NCBI RefSeq assembly: GCF_937616625.2
Contig: NC_065575.1
Location: forward strand, 32,053,001 to 32,117,000
DNA from: Mercurialis annua
Lineage: Eukaryota > Streptophyta > Magnoliopsida > Malpighiales > Euphorbiaceae
Reading direction: 5' to 3'
Length of the DNA stretch: 64,000 nucleotides
Program-made: the position numbers and the translations under genes
Notes under the pieces: model-generated
Databases searched by the model: none
Told to the model about the DNA's origin: nothing
The model's input: only the letters and a program-made list of their open reading frames with translations
Shown: positions 1-11,896 of the stretch, piece by piece
Numbering within the stretch: the stretch's first letter is position 1
Layout of the letters: every line of letters begins with the position of its first letter

Positions 1-1561
1 TCCGATTCATCAAATCCATGAAAGCCGCTGGTGCATTTGTCAATCCAAATGACATCACCAAAAATTCATAATGACCGTATCCTGTTCTGAATGCAGTCTT
101 TGGAATATCATCATTTTTGATCTTCAACTGATGATAACCAGACCTCAGATCAATCTTCGAAAAGTACCTCGCTCCTTGCAATTGATCGAATGAATCGTCA
201 ATTCTGGGTAAAGGATACTTATTCTTGATTGTGACCTTATTGAGTTGTCTGTAATCTATACAGAGTCTCATAGATCAATCCTTCTTCTTTACAAACAACA
301 CAGGTGCTCCCCAAGGTGAGACACTTGGTCGTATAAATCCATGATCAATCAATTCTTCTAATTGATCCTTCAACTCCTTTAGTTCTGCTGGTGCCATACG
401 ATACGGAAGTATCGATATTGGACTTGTACCAGGAACTAGATCAATACAGAATTCAATCTCTCGATCTGGTGGTAATCCAGGTAACTCTTCTGGAAACACA
501 TCAGAATACTCCGACACTACTGGTACATCATTCACATTTCCAACTTCCTTCTGAATATCTCGTACCAGAGCTAAAAATCCTTGACATCCTTTACTCAACA
601 TCTTTCTCGCTTTCAAAGCCGAGACTAAACTCTTTGGGGTTTCCAACTTCTCTCCCCGAATAGAGATAAGTTCAGTTCCAGGTGCATGGAACGTCACTAT
701 CTTCTCTCTACAATCCACATTCGCATAATGTCGCGACAACCAATCCATTCCTAGGATGACGTCGAATTCCAAAACATTAAGCAATAACAAATCCGCAAGC
801 AATTCTCGCTCTCCAATTAACACAGGACACGACGGATACACTACAGTAACGTCTATGCTTTCGCCTACAGGTGTAGCTACTAACAATGGGTTTTGCAAAA
901 TCACAGGTTGAATTCCTAATTTTAATGCAAAACTCGACGATAAAAATGAATGCGTAGCACCAGGATCAAATAAAATTGATGCATCATGCGAAGATATTGA
1001 AAATATACCTTGCACTACCGCATTCGACGCATTCGCCTCCTGAGGATTGATCGCAAAAACTCTAGCCTGCCCTCCGCTAGCAGTTGCTCCAGATCCTCGT
1101 CCGCCTGTGGTCCTTCCTCCACCACGATTACCAAAAACATATCCTCTTCCACGTTGTCCATTAAACACATTCTGGTTCTGTGCCTGCTCAGACACTGCAG
1201 GATATACAGGTCTAGGTTGTTGAAACACTGGTTGAACAACACTAGCACTTGAACTTTGTGGTCCAGACACAGGACATTCTCTTGAGAAATGACCTTGCTG
1301 TCCACACGTGTAACATCCCCTCGTCATATAGCATACTCCAAAATGCTTCTTTCCACAAGTATTATATAGTGGTACTGTTCCTCCTGAACTTCGTCCACTA
1401 GAACTTGATCCTGACGTACTAAATCTCCTATCTTTCTTTCCCTTCTTAAATCCTTTACGATATGGTCCAATGAACCTATTCGTATTCGAACTAGCAGTTC
1501 CTTCTCTTACGAGCTCACCAGAAACATTGATCTTTCCAAATTGGATCAAAGTACTTTCCAT
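1..1561 (-). pseudogene. Retrotransposon gag C-terminus, protease and start of reverse transcriptase
   Basis: Reading leftwards, a CCHC zinc knuckle (CYTCGQQGHFSREC, about 1265-1320) closes gag. An aspartic protease follows with active-site motif LFDPGATHSF near 950-980; it has DPGA where DSGA/DTGA is usual. The linker leads into RT (motif PYRMAPAELKELK, then SPWGAPVLFVKKKD). A TGA at 275-277 interrupts RT right after KKKD, and the same frame stays open to the edge with RT motifs [11 protein letters not shown] and [13 protein letters not shown]. Protein-level similarity on both sides of the stop shows a nonsense mutation, not the natural end. Integrase must lie left of the window. Confidence 0.87.
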
Positions 1562-2329
1562 CTAGCGTGCACTATCGATGATTTGCACCAAATCCTTCCT
1601 AACATCAGATAGCAATCCAATATATTCGGGTCCTAGCCCCTTAATGAACCTTGAATTCACCCTATCTCTATCCAACATCAGATCAGGTGTGAAACGACTC
1701 AACCTAGTGAACTCCGTCACATACTCCTGCACCGTCTTTCCTATCTTATTCAGATTCAACAACTTCTCTCGATAATTCTCCGTTACTGAAAACGGCAGAA
1801 AGAAATCCTTAAATCGAGTGACAAAATCATTCCAAGTCATCTCTCCCATACTTGGTTGAATATGCCTTTGAAACCAATCCTTCGCAGATCCTTTTACTGA
1901 CATCTCCACCATCAGTATAGACTGTCTTTCACTAGCATTAAGACGTCTAGCATTCATTTCTACTTCCTCTAAGAAATCTAACGCATCGTTCGATCCATCA
2001 AACTTCATGGGCTTGAGCCTCATGTAAGCCATAACGAGATCACGACCAACATTAGCACCAACTCTCTGCTGTTGGTAATCCAACTGCTCTCTGTGCATAT
2101 TTTGCACTTCCGCTTGATTCGTTTGCATGGCAGCTATGCCAGCTAAAAATTGTTCGAAATCAAAGCCCGGAATATTAAAATTTGGCCCACGGCCTCTACC
2201 TCGACCACGTCCACGTCCACGACCACGACCTTCGCCTACTGCGGGTATCGCATCGTTATGAACGGACTCCTCATCATGAACATTCTCCTCTTGAATGTTT
2301 TCATCATGCTGATCAGCCATTCTGATCAA
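1562..2329 (-). pseudogene. Retrotransposon gag, N-terminal part, ended by in-frame TAG
   Basis: This 255-codon segment begins at an ATG about 340 bases after the primer-binding site. It has an acidic start, an Arg/Gly-rich run near residues 33-48 and then a typical retrotransposon capsid domain with the motifs LKPMKFDGSNDALDFLEEVE and VQEYVTEFTRLSRF. It ends at a TAG that is directly followed, in the same frame, by the next ORF (from 1561), so gag was once continuous across this point. A C-to-T change in a glutamine codon is the simplest explanation. Programmed readthrough is possible but unlikely, given a second stop downstream. Confidence 0.85.
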
Positions 2330-2670
2330 AGCACATCGTCTATTAAGAATCTATCTAAGCGTTCTAATCGTATACTATCGCAACTAATCACCACAATCAC
2401 ACAATCTAAGCAAACAAACAGACTCACTCCTAGAGCGAAGCTGAGAATATTTAAAAACAAATGATGACTTAACAAATGACATGACAGAAACTTAGATGTT
2501 GCAGTAGACTCTATATTAATCTATCAGTCCTTAGGTAGATTAACCTACTAGGCACTAGGAATCAACAACTTATACAACCTTTACTATCAACCACTTTTCG
2601 ACTATCACTCAGTCAGTGGAAATGATACCATATTTCATTACTCCTTTCTTAGGCAATGAAACCATTTTTA

Positions 2671-2689
2671 GATCATTGCTCTGATACCA
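2671..2689 (-). other. Primer-binding site, initiator tRNA-Met type
   Basis: On the minus strand this reads TGGTATCAGAGCAATGATC, starting 4 bases inside the LTR. TGGTATCAGAGC is the common plant LTR-retrotransposon site complementary to the 3' end of initiator tRNA-Met. It fixes the LTR inner boundary and the element's direction. Confidence 0.85.
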
Positions 2690-2693
2690 CCTT

Positions 2694-5345
2694 TGTCACG
2701 ACCCGATCCTCGGCGTCAAGACCGGCGCTAGGGAATGAGAGTGGTTGCTCCGACACCCGTAGCAAGCCTTAAAAATAAATTAAAAATCACTTAAAAAATT
2801 TCGCGGAATTCAAATCATTTTCGAACATTTTAAAATCGCAGTTTAAAACGTTCTTATAAAAATTACCATTTAAAACATGCACATAATTTTCTCTTTAATT
2901 ATTGCATTTTAGTTACAAAACCATTTCATTATGGTTTATCATGCATCTCATTATGCATACCACCTTATTATGGTAATTACTGCATTTCACTATGCAGGCC
3001 ATTTCATTATGGACTTAACCGCATTTCATTATGCAGATGCGATCATCGCATTTTATTCAAGTGCAGTCGCTCGGACTTCGCACAGCATTCACACATTACA
3101 TTATATCAGAGTTTAAGCGTTATAATAAAATATAAAGCATAAATAAGTCCAACGACTACTAAGGTATCACCGTTCATTATTCTAGCTACTGCAACTCTAG
3201 ACTCATAAAGGAAAGTCATTCTCACTTTATTCAAGCTAGGAATTTTCGGAACAAGAAATTGGAAATCCACACGTCAAACTACTCGCCTGTAAAAATTATA
3301 AATTAAACGGGGTCAGTTATAAAAACTGAGTGAATGCGTACAACATGTACTAATAAACATTAATATGAAAGCAATGCATTTCAGATTACCGATTCATATG
3401 AAACCCTAAACCATGATTCATGTTCCTGTATGCTTTCAAAACAGGAAACATAAATATTCCACATTATTTCACCACATTACGGGTTAACCTTTTCATGGCC
3501 GTATTTATTCATTTCTTTTTGTACTCTAACCCGTCAAATCTGATCATTCATCTTTTACGTATGTGAAGGTCTTTAGACTCTTTCACCATACAACAGATTT
3601 CGGCAGTACATATATACCGTCGCCATTTCACTTTTTAAAAGGTTCAACCTCTCAGATCTCGGCAGTTTCTCTTTACTGCCTTTGGTCGTCTATATTCCGT
3701 TGCCTCTGAAGATCTGTTCACACAGAGTCCAGGCCGTCGCCAGGATTCACACAGCACATTCACATGCAACCCATTCTAAATGCAATACAGGTGATCACAC
3801 AGCACTATTGCCGCCCAATTGTAAACATGTTTCAATGAATCTAAATCGGTTTCAAAACTATGAATAATAGTTCATGCGATTTAAATTCAAAATAAAATAA
3901 AGCATTTGCAAATCATGTAAAGCAGTTCGCAATATTTTTAATACTAATATTTAGCAGTATAAGTTGTAAACACACTCACAGTACTCGCTTATTCCAAATA
4001 TAAAAATATCACCCGTTGAAATATCAAAACCTTCGCTCGCCAATTTCCGCGAAAAAACTCGCTGGATCTAATTTAGAGATTAAACATTAATAAATGTAAT
4101 AACTCTAAATTCTAGGATACACTTTAGACCGACTCAACCATATAAACCACATAATCACAATTAATAATCAAAACCGACTATTAATCTGTCAAAACACTTC
4201 ACAAAAATCATTTAAACTCCACAAATAATTATCAAACATATTTCATAAATTTTTCATGAATAGTTTCTGCCCAGAAACTAAAAATGACATAAATACCCCT
4301 TTTCAACAATTTTTGCCGAATATAATTATCAAAAATCAAAACCCGATTATTAAACCGCTAAAAATTCACTATTATACATTTAATTAACATCAACCACAAA
4401 TATAACTCATCCATAAATAAAATTATGTCCAGAAATTTAAAATCCATTTATTTACCCTTTTTAAGCGATTTTTAAGCTTTAAAACAATTAAAAATCGAAA
4501 CCCAACTATTTAAATTAACACCCGAATTAATTAACATTTTTAATCCACAAAAATTTCACTTTAAAGCACATTTTAACTTCATCATTTAGATCAGCCCAGA
4601 AATTTAAATAAATAATTTAATTTTCACGGAAAAATTATTTAAAACCGGAACCCATATAAACAATTACTAAAACTAGTTAATTATCCATCAAACATCACAT
4701 TTAAACCATCCTAAGCATGTTTCTAAGACTTAACTAACATCAGCAACTAAAAGTAAGGTTTTGAGCTTCGAAATTCACCTTGATCGTACATGCAAATAGA
4801 GTTTAACGTTCTACGCAATATTCCCGACAATTTTCGTGAAGAAATTTTTGAGAGAAAATAAAAGAATAAAATTTTGTGTTGTGAGCTATGGAGTATTCGG
4901 CACCCACACTCAAATGAAGAAGATGATAAAAGACTTGGGCATCAAGTTTGTCTTAAGAAATATCTAGATATTATTCCATGTTTCAATTATTTACAAGTTT
5001 GCCATTATGGCATTCTTGTAAATAATTCGAACTCTAGGGGCAAAATAATTTAACTTTCTCAAATACTCAAAACATTAAATCATATCATATGGGCTGGATT
5101 AAAATATTTTTTGGGCCTTTAAAAATAATTAAAATAATTATTTTGACGGTTTTTAGTGAAAAATCGCAAAATTCACTTTTAACACGTAAAATTGCCAAAA
5201 ATCACACTTAAGACAAAACACATACCAAATCACATTTTCACCCATATAAATTCATCACGTGAATTTATTCACTATTTTCGAGGTCCTAATCAATTAAAAT
5301 TGGACACACACGAAAATAAACACTAATAATCTACGGGGTATTACA
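2694..5345 (-). repeat. 5' LTR of the Del/Tekay-like element
   Basis: In minus orientation it starts TGTAATACCCCGTAG and ends GGGTCGTGACA, giving the canonical TG...CA ends over about 2.65 kb. The inner end lies 4 bases from the primer-binding site. There are no long ORFs and the composition is AT-rich. Only one LTR copy is in the window, so insertion age cannot be estimated. Confidence 0.8.
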
Positions 5346-5691
5346 TAACCATTACAAATATGTTTATGAATTATGAAATTTGAAGAATTTTGATTAATGT
5401 TTATAAGTTACAAAATTTTAAAAGTTTCTATATATCAATATTATTATGAAATAAAATATTATTTTATAATTGAATGTTATAATTATAAAATTTGAAGAGG
5501 TTTAATATATTAATAATTTTTTTATACGTTGTTGAATATAAAAATTTTGTTTTTTGGTCTATATTAATAAATTGAATAAACTTTAATATAAGTTAAATAA
5601 ATGAGGGACTATTAAAAACTAATAAAAATATTTTATGTTTAATTTAGTTTAATTTTATTACATCTAATTTAATAAAAGACATATGCATTGA

Positions 5692-5757
<66 letters not shown>

Positions 5758-6630
5758 TGTAAATCAAAAATTCAATTATAGAATTTAAAAAATTTTACAA
5801 ATTTAAACTAAACTTTATTTGTTAAAATTTAAACTTGCTATAATTTTTAAAACGTCATTATGAATTTGAATAGTTTTTATTGATGTTTGTAAGTTATAAA
5901 TTTGAAGTGTGTTTATATATTTATATACATTCTTTAAGTTAAGAAATAAAACATTTTTAAAAATAATAATTACATTATAGTTATTTAAATTATAAACTAA
6001 TAGAATTTATAAAAAAACTATGGTTATAAAAGGCAAGAAGTTTAGTATATTGTTAAAATTTAAACTTTCTATAATTTTTAAAACGTCATTATGAATTTGA
6101 ATAGTTTTTATTGATGTTTGTAAGTTATGAAATTTGAAGTGTTTTTATATATTTATAAACATTCTTTAAGTTAAGAAATAAAACATTTCTAAAAATAATA
6201 ATTACATTATAGTTATTTAAATTATAAAGTAATAGAATTTATAAAAAACTATGGTTATAAAAAGCGAGTTTAGTATATAAGTAATGTTTTTAAGCCATTG
6301 AATGCAAAGGTTTTTTTTATGTTGAATCATTAAATTTAAATTGTATTATATTAAAAAATTGTAAAATTTTGTTTATATTAATAAATTAAAAAATTTACGT
6401 TGACACGAGTTTTGGAAATGAATTAATTTTTAAAAACCAAATAATAAATTTTATTCGATTCTAAATTTAATTTAATTATATCCAATAAACAAATCTAATT
6501 GAAAAGTTTACCTATTATCAATAATTTAATTATTAAATTGAAAAAAGACTCTAAGAATAAAATTAAAATAATATTGCATAAATTGAAAATTTTAAAATTA
6601 AAAGATAATAATAAAATATAAAATTATTTA
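5346..6630. repeat. AT-rich intergenic DNA with an (AAT)n run and a 231-bp tandem duplication
   Basis: No coding sequence is apparent. A perfect (AAT)n microsatellite of about 60 bases occupies 5696-5757. About 5820-6050 is repeated at about 6051-6281 (shared start TTAAAATTTAAACTT, shared TATGGTTATAAAA near the end) with few differences, so this is a recent tandem duplication. The stretch may be the body of a non-autonomous Helitron whose 3' end lies at 6636-6668, but I could not place a 5' end. Confidence 0.6.
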
Positions 6631-6635
6631 GTTTT

Positions 6636-6668
6636 ACCCGCGCAACGCGCGGGCATCGACCTAACTAG
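6636..6668 (+). mobile_element. Helitron 3' terminus (hairpin plus CTAG)
   Basis: A 7-bp stem with a 3-base loop (CCCGCGC AAC GCGCGGG, 6637-6653) is followed 11 bases later by CTAG (6665-6668) and a T. A short GC-rich hairpin about 10-12 bases before CTRR, with insertion next to T, is the defining 3' end of plant Helitrons. The GC-rich hairpin stands out against AT-rich surroundings. No Rep/helicase ORF is present, so the element is non-autonomous; its 5' TC end was not found. Confidence 0.72.
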
Positions 6669-6734
6669 TTTTTACCTAATTTTCAATTGGGATATTAATT
6701 TATCAAAAAAACTGTAGTTGGTGTATATATTTAC

Positions 6735-6916
6735 CAATGTTGTTAAAATCGAATCAGACCGAATTAACCGGAAACCAGTGGTTAAAAGCAAAAAAATCGA
6801 TAAAAGTGAATTAAACTGATAATGAAAACCGGATGAATCCGGTTTTTTGACATGGAAGGAAAAAAAGATAGTAGAAAATTTGATTACTTTAGCTGTTGTT
6901 TTAGATTGGGACCACT
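6735..6916. mobile_element. Left fragment of a CAATGTTGTTAAAATCG hAT-like MITE
   Basis: It starts CAATGTTGTTAAAATCG and contains AAAACCGGATGAATCCGGTTTT, both shared with the complete 313-bp element at 13449-13761. The right end is missing. The 571-bp hAT element (6917-7487) inserted directly after this fragment. Confidence 0.55.
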
Positions 6917-7487
6917 TAGAGGTGGCCATGGGCCGGGTCAGCCCGTGAACCGATCCGGAACCGGCCCCGTCAAACCCGGCCCGGAACCGAACTAAAATCG
7001 GCACCGGAACCGCATAAAGGGCGGTTCCGGGCCGGTTCTATATTTGTTGAACCGTGAACCGGCGGTTTCATGTCGGAACCGGCGGTTCAAGGGTCGAACC
7101 CGTTGATAAAAAATATATATTATATATTTAAAATATATATTATATCTTTATCATATAATATATTTACTTTTGCAATAAAATATATATTATATTTGTTTTA
7201 GTTAAAATGTTGGTTAATATTTTAATTTTTTTTAATTTTTTTTTATTTTCTTGTAATACTATTTCCGTAAGTTATCTTATTGTTAAATTACATTTTTTAG
7301 TAATTAAATTTTAATTTTTTTTTAATTTTTTTTTTCTAAACCGTCCTAAACCGGAATCGGAACCGTTCGGATCTGAACCATCGTGGAACCGTCTCTTAGG
7401 CGGTTCCGGCCGGTTCCACTTTTTCTTGAACCGTGACCCGGGGGTTCCGAACCGGAACCGTCGGGTTATGAACCGTGGCCACCTCTA
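6917..7487. mobile_element. Non-autonomous hAT element, 571 bp, with 8-bp target duplication
   Basis: Terminal inverted repeats TAGAGGTGGCCA are perfect over 12 bases at both ends, and the element is flanked by a perfect 8-bp direct repeat GGACCACT (6909-6916 and 7488-7495). An 8-bp duplication and short inverted ends define hAT elements. Both subterminal zones are dense in GAACCGG/CCGGTTC motifs, which could be transposase-binding repeats, while the middle is AT-rich. No transposase is encoded. Confidence 0.9.
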
Positions 7488-7599
7488 GGACCACTCTACT
7501 ACTTACTGTGGCATTTATAGATTAGAAGACGAACAATTGAAAAACCAGTGGTTTCTTTGAGGCCAAATGTCGTAAAAAGGCCAAACCTTTTACAAAAGT

Positions 7600-7705
7600 T
7601 TCACAAAATTCATGACCTTTCAATTTTGTCGATTTTGGCCAGAAACTGATTATTTGGTTTCACAAAAGTGCTGACCTTTCAATTTTGTCGATTTTGGCCA
7701 GAAGA
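7600..7705. repeat. 59-bp tandem duplication at the edge of the Tat remnant
   Basis: TTTCACAAAA...GGCCAGAA occurs twice in a row (about 7600-7658 and 7659-7705), with GACCTTTCAATTTTGTCGAT identical in both. The second copy abuts the start of the integrase remnant, so the truncated element joins host DNA here. Confidence 0.6.
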
Positions 7706-8500
7706 CAGAAACAAAGCATATAAAATCTTACGCCAAGCACCGCATTGTGCTTTCTTTGATGGGGTGATATATAGGAAATCATACACTCACCCTTTGTCAA
7801 GGTGTCTAACGGCGGAAGAAGGGGAGTATGTTCTGAGAGAAATCCACGAGGACATTTGTGGGGCCCATATCGCACCCGGATGTTGGCTAGGAAGGCAGTG
7901 TTACAAGGGTATTATTGGCCACGGATGGTCCGGCAGGCCAAAGATATTGTCAAGAAATGTGAAAATTGTTAGAGACACCAGAATATAAGGCATGCCCCAA
8001 CTACCGATCAATGTCCCATTTCCAGTCCTTGGCCCTTTGCAACCTGGGGAATGGACATTCTCGGTCCTTTTCATCCCTCCACCGGGCAAAAGAAGTTCTT
8101 GATAGTAGCTGTAGATCACTTCATGAAGTGGATCGAGGTAGAAGCTGTAAGCACAATTACAGAGGCTCGGATTCGGGACTTCTTCTGGTGGCAGATTGTT
8201 TGCAGATTTGGGATACCAAAGGCTTTGATTACTGACAACGGAAAACAGTTTAATTGCGGGGCGTTCAAAGAGTTCTCCAGCGATTTCCACATCGACTTAC
8301 GATTCACGTCAGTGACTCACCCGCAGAGTAATGGGATGACCGAGGTAACTAACAGGACAATATTAAAAGGACTCACGGCTCGCCTAGGCCAGTATGAGAA
8401 GAAGTGGCTAGACGAGCTACCAAAGGTCATTTGGGCTTACCGAACCACTCCTAGAGCAGGAACCGGGGATACTAAAAGCAACCTTCATCGCGTTGAGAAA
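7700..8500 (+). pseudogene. Integrase remnant of the Tat-type element
   Basis: The zinc-binding N-terminus is recognisable (YVLREIHEDICGAH near 7830-7870). A frameshift follows around 7870-7880, and then an in-frame TAG just after KKCENC, at the expected HHCC cysteines. The catalytic core reads from about 8051: MDILGPF, DNGKQF and HPQSNGMTEVTNR supply the D, D and E positions. The frame departs from the family after AYRTTPR near 8458, where an internal deletion or rearrangement seems to have occurred. Not functional. Confidence 0.82.
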
Positions 8501-8743
8501 CCCTTGGGTGCACCAAGATGCTTTTATATCACGGTCATCAGTCTTCTCGCCAGCGTCGGCGGCGGAGGTCTTCTTTTTCTCCTTCCGAGAAGGTTTGGGC
8601 ATAGAAGTTCCGACCTCTTCTCTCTCTGAGGGAGTAACCCGGCGCTAACGAACAATGTTTATTTCAGCCAATGTCTCGCCCATATCGAGGTCGTCATCAT
8701 CATAAATCCTTCCCTCTTCGTGTTCTGAGAGTTCAGCCGACAT
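8417..8743 (-). pseudogene. Antisense acidic ORF between integrase and 3' LTR (Retand-like aORF remnant)
   Basis: On the strand opposite to the element, an ATG at 8743 opens a 32-codon acidic segment (EHEEGRIYDDDDLDMGETLA). It ends at a TAG (8645-8647), and another open frame continues 8602-8417 with a Lys/Ser-rich start (MPKPSRKEKKKTS). Antisense ORFs in this position are known for Retand-type Tat elements. I infer a decayed version on position and composition only. It could also be chance. Confidence 0.4.
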
Positions 8744-8759
8744 ACCTAGGGGAAATTTG

Positions 8760-9818
8760 AAACAAGCTCGAATGAGACAGGTTCCATGAAAAAACAAGAA
8801 AAACTAGCGAAAAATTGAAATTACGGATCAAAAAGGAAAATTTAAGGGGGTGAACCATCAGAGCACGAAGAACATTACAGTGAATTTCCAGATTCGTGGA
8901 AATTCACTTCCCAAACGAAGAACACAGACAAAAACACATTTCAAAGCATAAAACAAGGAAAAACTCCCAGACTTCTGGAAGTCCACCTATCAACAACAAG
9001 AACATGCCACAAACAACTAAAGTCCCTAAACTAATTCCACACTATGGCAGCATGAACAAAATTACCAGAAAAAAAGTATAAATTCAAGTTTCTAACGAAG
9101 CAGTATATACAAATCATTCAAAACTGAAATTAACAAGATAATCAACATCATTTCATCTAATAACATGCCAAATCAATCGAAACAAACAAAGCACGAAACA
9201 TGAAGAAACAGGAAAATTCAAAGTAACGAAACACTTACTTGTTAAGCAAATGCATAGAGTCCTTGAAGAAAAAACGATGAAACTGGGTTAACAAGGAAAC
9301 ACAAACACAAGAAATCCACTGAGTCTGCAGGAAAGCACAGTCAGAAAACCTTTGGAGAGCAAGAAAGTGGAGAGAAATTCAAAGAAAGAAGAAAATCATA
9401 GAGCAAATGAAAGGTTTTATAAGTTTTTGAAAAATAAAGCTTATAACTGAAAAAGAGAGGGAAATTGGAAAGACACATGCTTTATATTTTCTCTCTCCTC
9501 TCACTTAAAACGTCTTCTAGAAAAACGCACCAGCAGTAACCGTCTGACACGTGCGTTAAGCTTTAGGAAGAAGCAACCGCCAAGGGATTTCACAGCAAAC
9601 AACTGTCAGAAAGGGCAGCCTAAAGGTCACGTCCTTTCAAGATCAAACACCACGTCCCCAGACCAACTCACCCACTCACCTGACAAGCGGCTCAGTGTCA
9701 GAGATATTTTAATTAGAGGACAACCCTATCCAAAGCACCAATGCTCACGCGACTTCACAAGCTCGAAGAATACTGCCAACTCGGACATAAATATCCGATG
9801 AACTGACGGGGGGACTAG
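8760..9818 (+). other. Non-coding 3' region of the Tat element with polypurine tract
   Basis: No ORF is convincing. The stretch is A-rich, then pyrimidine-rich, and ends in ACTGACGGGGGGACTAG, a purine run directly before the LTR that is the expected plus-strand priming tract. It is spacer between pol and the 3' LTR. Confidence 0.55.
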
Positions 9819-10515
9819 TGATAACGTAGTAGTATAAATAGTAGGGGCGAAGCAACCTCACCAAAAACAGATATAGCTAAGTTAAGCACTTTCACCGACC
9901 TGGTCCCAGTGGGGGACGCCGAGCTGTGAGGAACCAAGAGCACGTCACCCAAAACTCGGATATGAAAGTACACGTATAAACGGCCTTCGTATACCCTGTG
10001 ACCTGGGGGTCACTAGACCTAAGATAACGAAGTGGCATCTCGGATCTGTACCGTACAACGTCAGATACAAAGTGTTCCCCGAGCTTCGCAGGACGATCTC
10101 TGAGATCCTGCTATGATCCACACTCACATGTGACGGATCCTGGGACCACAGAAGATCCTCTGGCAGGTGCGTAAGGAATGTTCCCTACGCCTGACACACC
10201 CAGCAAATCGCGTCCAATACGGGGGATTTCGCCACGTAGGCATAATAAAATACTGGAACCACAAGAAGAAGGGCCTGCCAGCAGGCAAGGTTTGTCCCAA
10301 AACCCTAACTATAAAAAGGAGTCTAAGAGGCAAACCCTATGTAATTTCTTTTTGTCTAACTGATTATTCCTCTCTTTCTCTTCTTCTTCTTTCTTTCACT
10401 GAAACTTACTAGAGCGCCGAACGAATGTTCGGTGACCCCCACCGAAGGTTCCATCTGACCTCTGTTTTTGGTCTGTGCAGGTTCAGCAGATCAGATCCAT
10501 TTTGGTGATTTATCA
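9819..10515 (+). repeat. 3' LTR of the Tat-type element
   Basis: About 697 bp, starting TGATAACG and ending GATTTATCA, so the ends carry a 6-bp inverted repeat TGATAA/TTATCA. A TATA-like CTATAAAAAGG sits near 10309, and the left boundary follows a purine tract. No matching left LTR is in the window. Confidence 0.72.
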
Positions 10516-11236
10516 TGAATTAACCTCGTAAATTTATAAGATTTGATATCATAAAATTAATTAAAAAAAATTTTAAAAATTATTTGACTTTTAAACAGAT
10601 AGTAGTATTTGTATAAAATTAAAAATATATAAATGAAAATTAAACATTAAATATTATTTTTCTGTATTTTCTTATTTAATTTTTTTGATTTAGAAATTAT
10701 TAAATTAAATATGAACTAACCTCGTAAATTATAAGATTTGATTCATAAATTAATTAGAAATTGATTTTTTAATATTATTTTACTTTTAAAATAATAGCAG
10801 CATTTGTACAAAATTAAAAATATATATATGAAAATTAATTATTAAAAATTATTTTTCTATATTTTATATTTAAATTTTGTTCTATTATACTTTTTTTAAT
10901 CTAAAAATCTGAGTTAAAACGGTTGAACCGCTCTAACCGTGAACCCTCGACAAAGTCGGTTCAGTCTCCGGTCTGGTTTTCAAAACATTAATATTTACTA
11001 ATTTTTAAATAACGTGATTGAATTGAAAAAACATATATATTTTATAAATTTCTATCTAAATAATCCTTCATACTAATACATGAAGAATGCATTTGATCAT
11101 AAATGGGAACAATCTATATCCAACAAGTCAGAAAAGCTGTCATATTCTCATCTCATCATCAAGACTAAAATGTCTAATATTATAAGAAATTTCACAAAAA
11201 ATAAAGAAGAATTCCAAATTACCAAAAAAAATATCA
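10516..11236. repeat. AT-rich spacer with a tandem duplication of about 197 bp and a MITE right end
   Basis: TAACCTCGTAAATT...ATAAGATTTGAT appears near 10520 and again near 10715, each followed by similar AT-rich sequence. At about 10915-10990 a GGTTGAACCG...CGGTTCAGTC segment ending in TTTCAAAACATTA resembles the right end of the CAATGTT hAT-like family. No gene is seen. Confidence 0.5.
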
Positions 11237-11639
11237 TCAAATCTGAGGGACAGAGACATTTATATCTGAAGATACCTTTTGTTCCGATAAGCGCTCATGT
11301 GACTGGAAAACATTCCGTTCACCGCCATTTTGAGTAACAACTTCAGTTCGTTGGTTTATAGTGACAGTAGTGTTCACTGGTTCTTCATTTGTGTTTTCTA
11401 AAACTGAAGATATTGGTGTAGTGCAGTTTTCTTGATAAACATTACTATCTGTACTTCCTACAATTTGGATTGAATATTTTACCATTTTCATATTGGCAAG
11501 CTCGCTGCAAGTTGAAGATTCAGTTGGTTGCCTTAACTTGAGTTCTTTACTGATATTCTGCCTGAAACTTGCAACAATCAGCTGATTGTTGTGAAACAAA
11601 TAGCACATTGTAAGTATACCGATCAAAGATACAGAAAAA

Positions 11640-11896
11640 GGGTTTATTTACATTAAAATGCCTCAATTTTACCTATTTTAGTAATTTAAACTCTACATTT
11701 GAAAATTGTTAAATGATGTCCTAACCTTTCATTTTTTAGCAAATCCTTTGCAAGCGCAATTTTTGGCCCCAAACAACGTTGTTTTTGGCAATTGTTGTCA
11801 AATAATGGAAGGCAGAGTCATTATTTAGCATCTTTCAAACGTGAAATTTAAATAGTAAAAATCGGTAAAGTTGAGACATTTTAATACAAATAGCCC
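11640..11896. mobile_element. Small inverted-repeat element in an AHL intron
   Basis: The ends GGGTTTATTTACATTAAAAT and (reverse complement of the right end) GGGCTATTTGTATTAAAATG are about 80 percent alike over roughly 30 bases. It is 257 bp, without coding sequence, and lies in the last AHL intron. I saw no clean target duplication, so the superfamily is uncertain (MULE-like by resemblance to others here). Confidence 0.5.

Larger units (their letters stand above)
1..5345 (-). mobile_element. Ty3/gypsy LTR retrotransposon (Del/Tekay-like), 5' part
   Basis: On the minus strand the order is 5' LTR (2694-5345), primer-binding site (2671-2689), gag, protease and the start of reverse transcriptase, which runs off the left edge. 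The long LTR, initiator-Met primer site and single gag-pol order fit the Del/Tekay group of chromoviruses. The chromodomain that would confirm this lies outside the window. Two in-frame stops (1562-1564 and 275-277) make this copy defective. The 3' LTR and the left target duplication are not visible; the five bases after the 5' LTR are TAACC (5346-5350). Confidence 0.88.
7700..10515 (+). mobile_element. Tat-lineage Ty3/gypsy retrotransposon, truncated 3' half
   Basis: The order is integrase remnant (7700-8500), a non-coding region with an antisense ORF (8417-8743), a purine tract (about 9804-9813) and a 3' LTR (9819-10515). The long spacer between integrase and LTR with an antisense acidic ORF is a feature reported for Tat/Retand-type elements. 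Everything 5' of the integrase zinc domain is missing, and the left edge abuts a 59-bp tandem repeat. The reading frame is broken several times. Confidence 0.75.

Noticed and set aside
1562..1564. Programmed gag stop readthrough
   Set aside because: A second in-frame stop lies in RT of the same copy, so random nonsense mutation is simpler.
11640..11896. Exact MULE assignment
   Set aside because: The flanking 9-mers do not match well, so only a generic inverted-repeat call is given.
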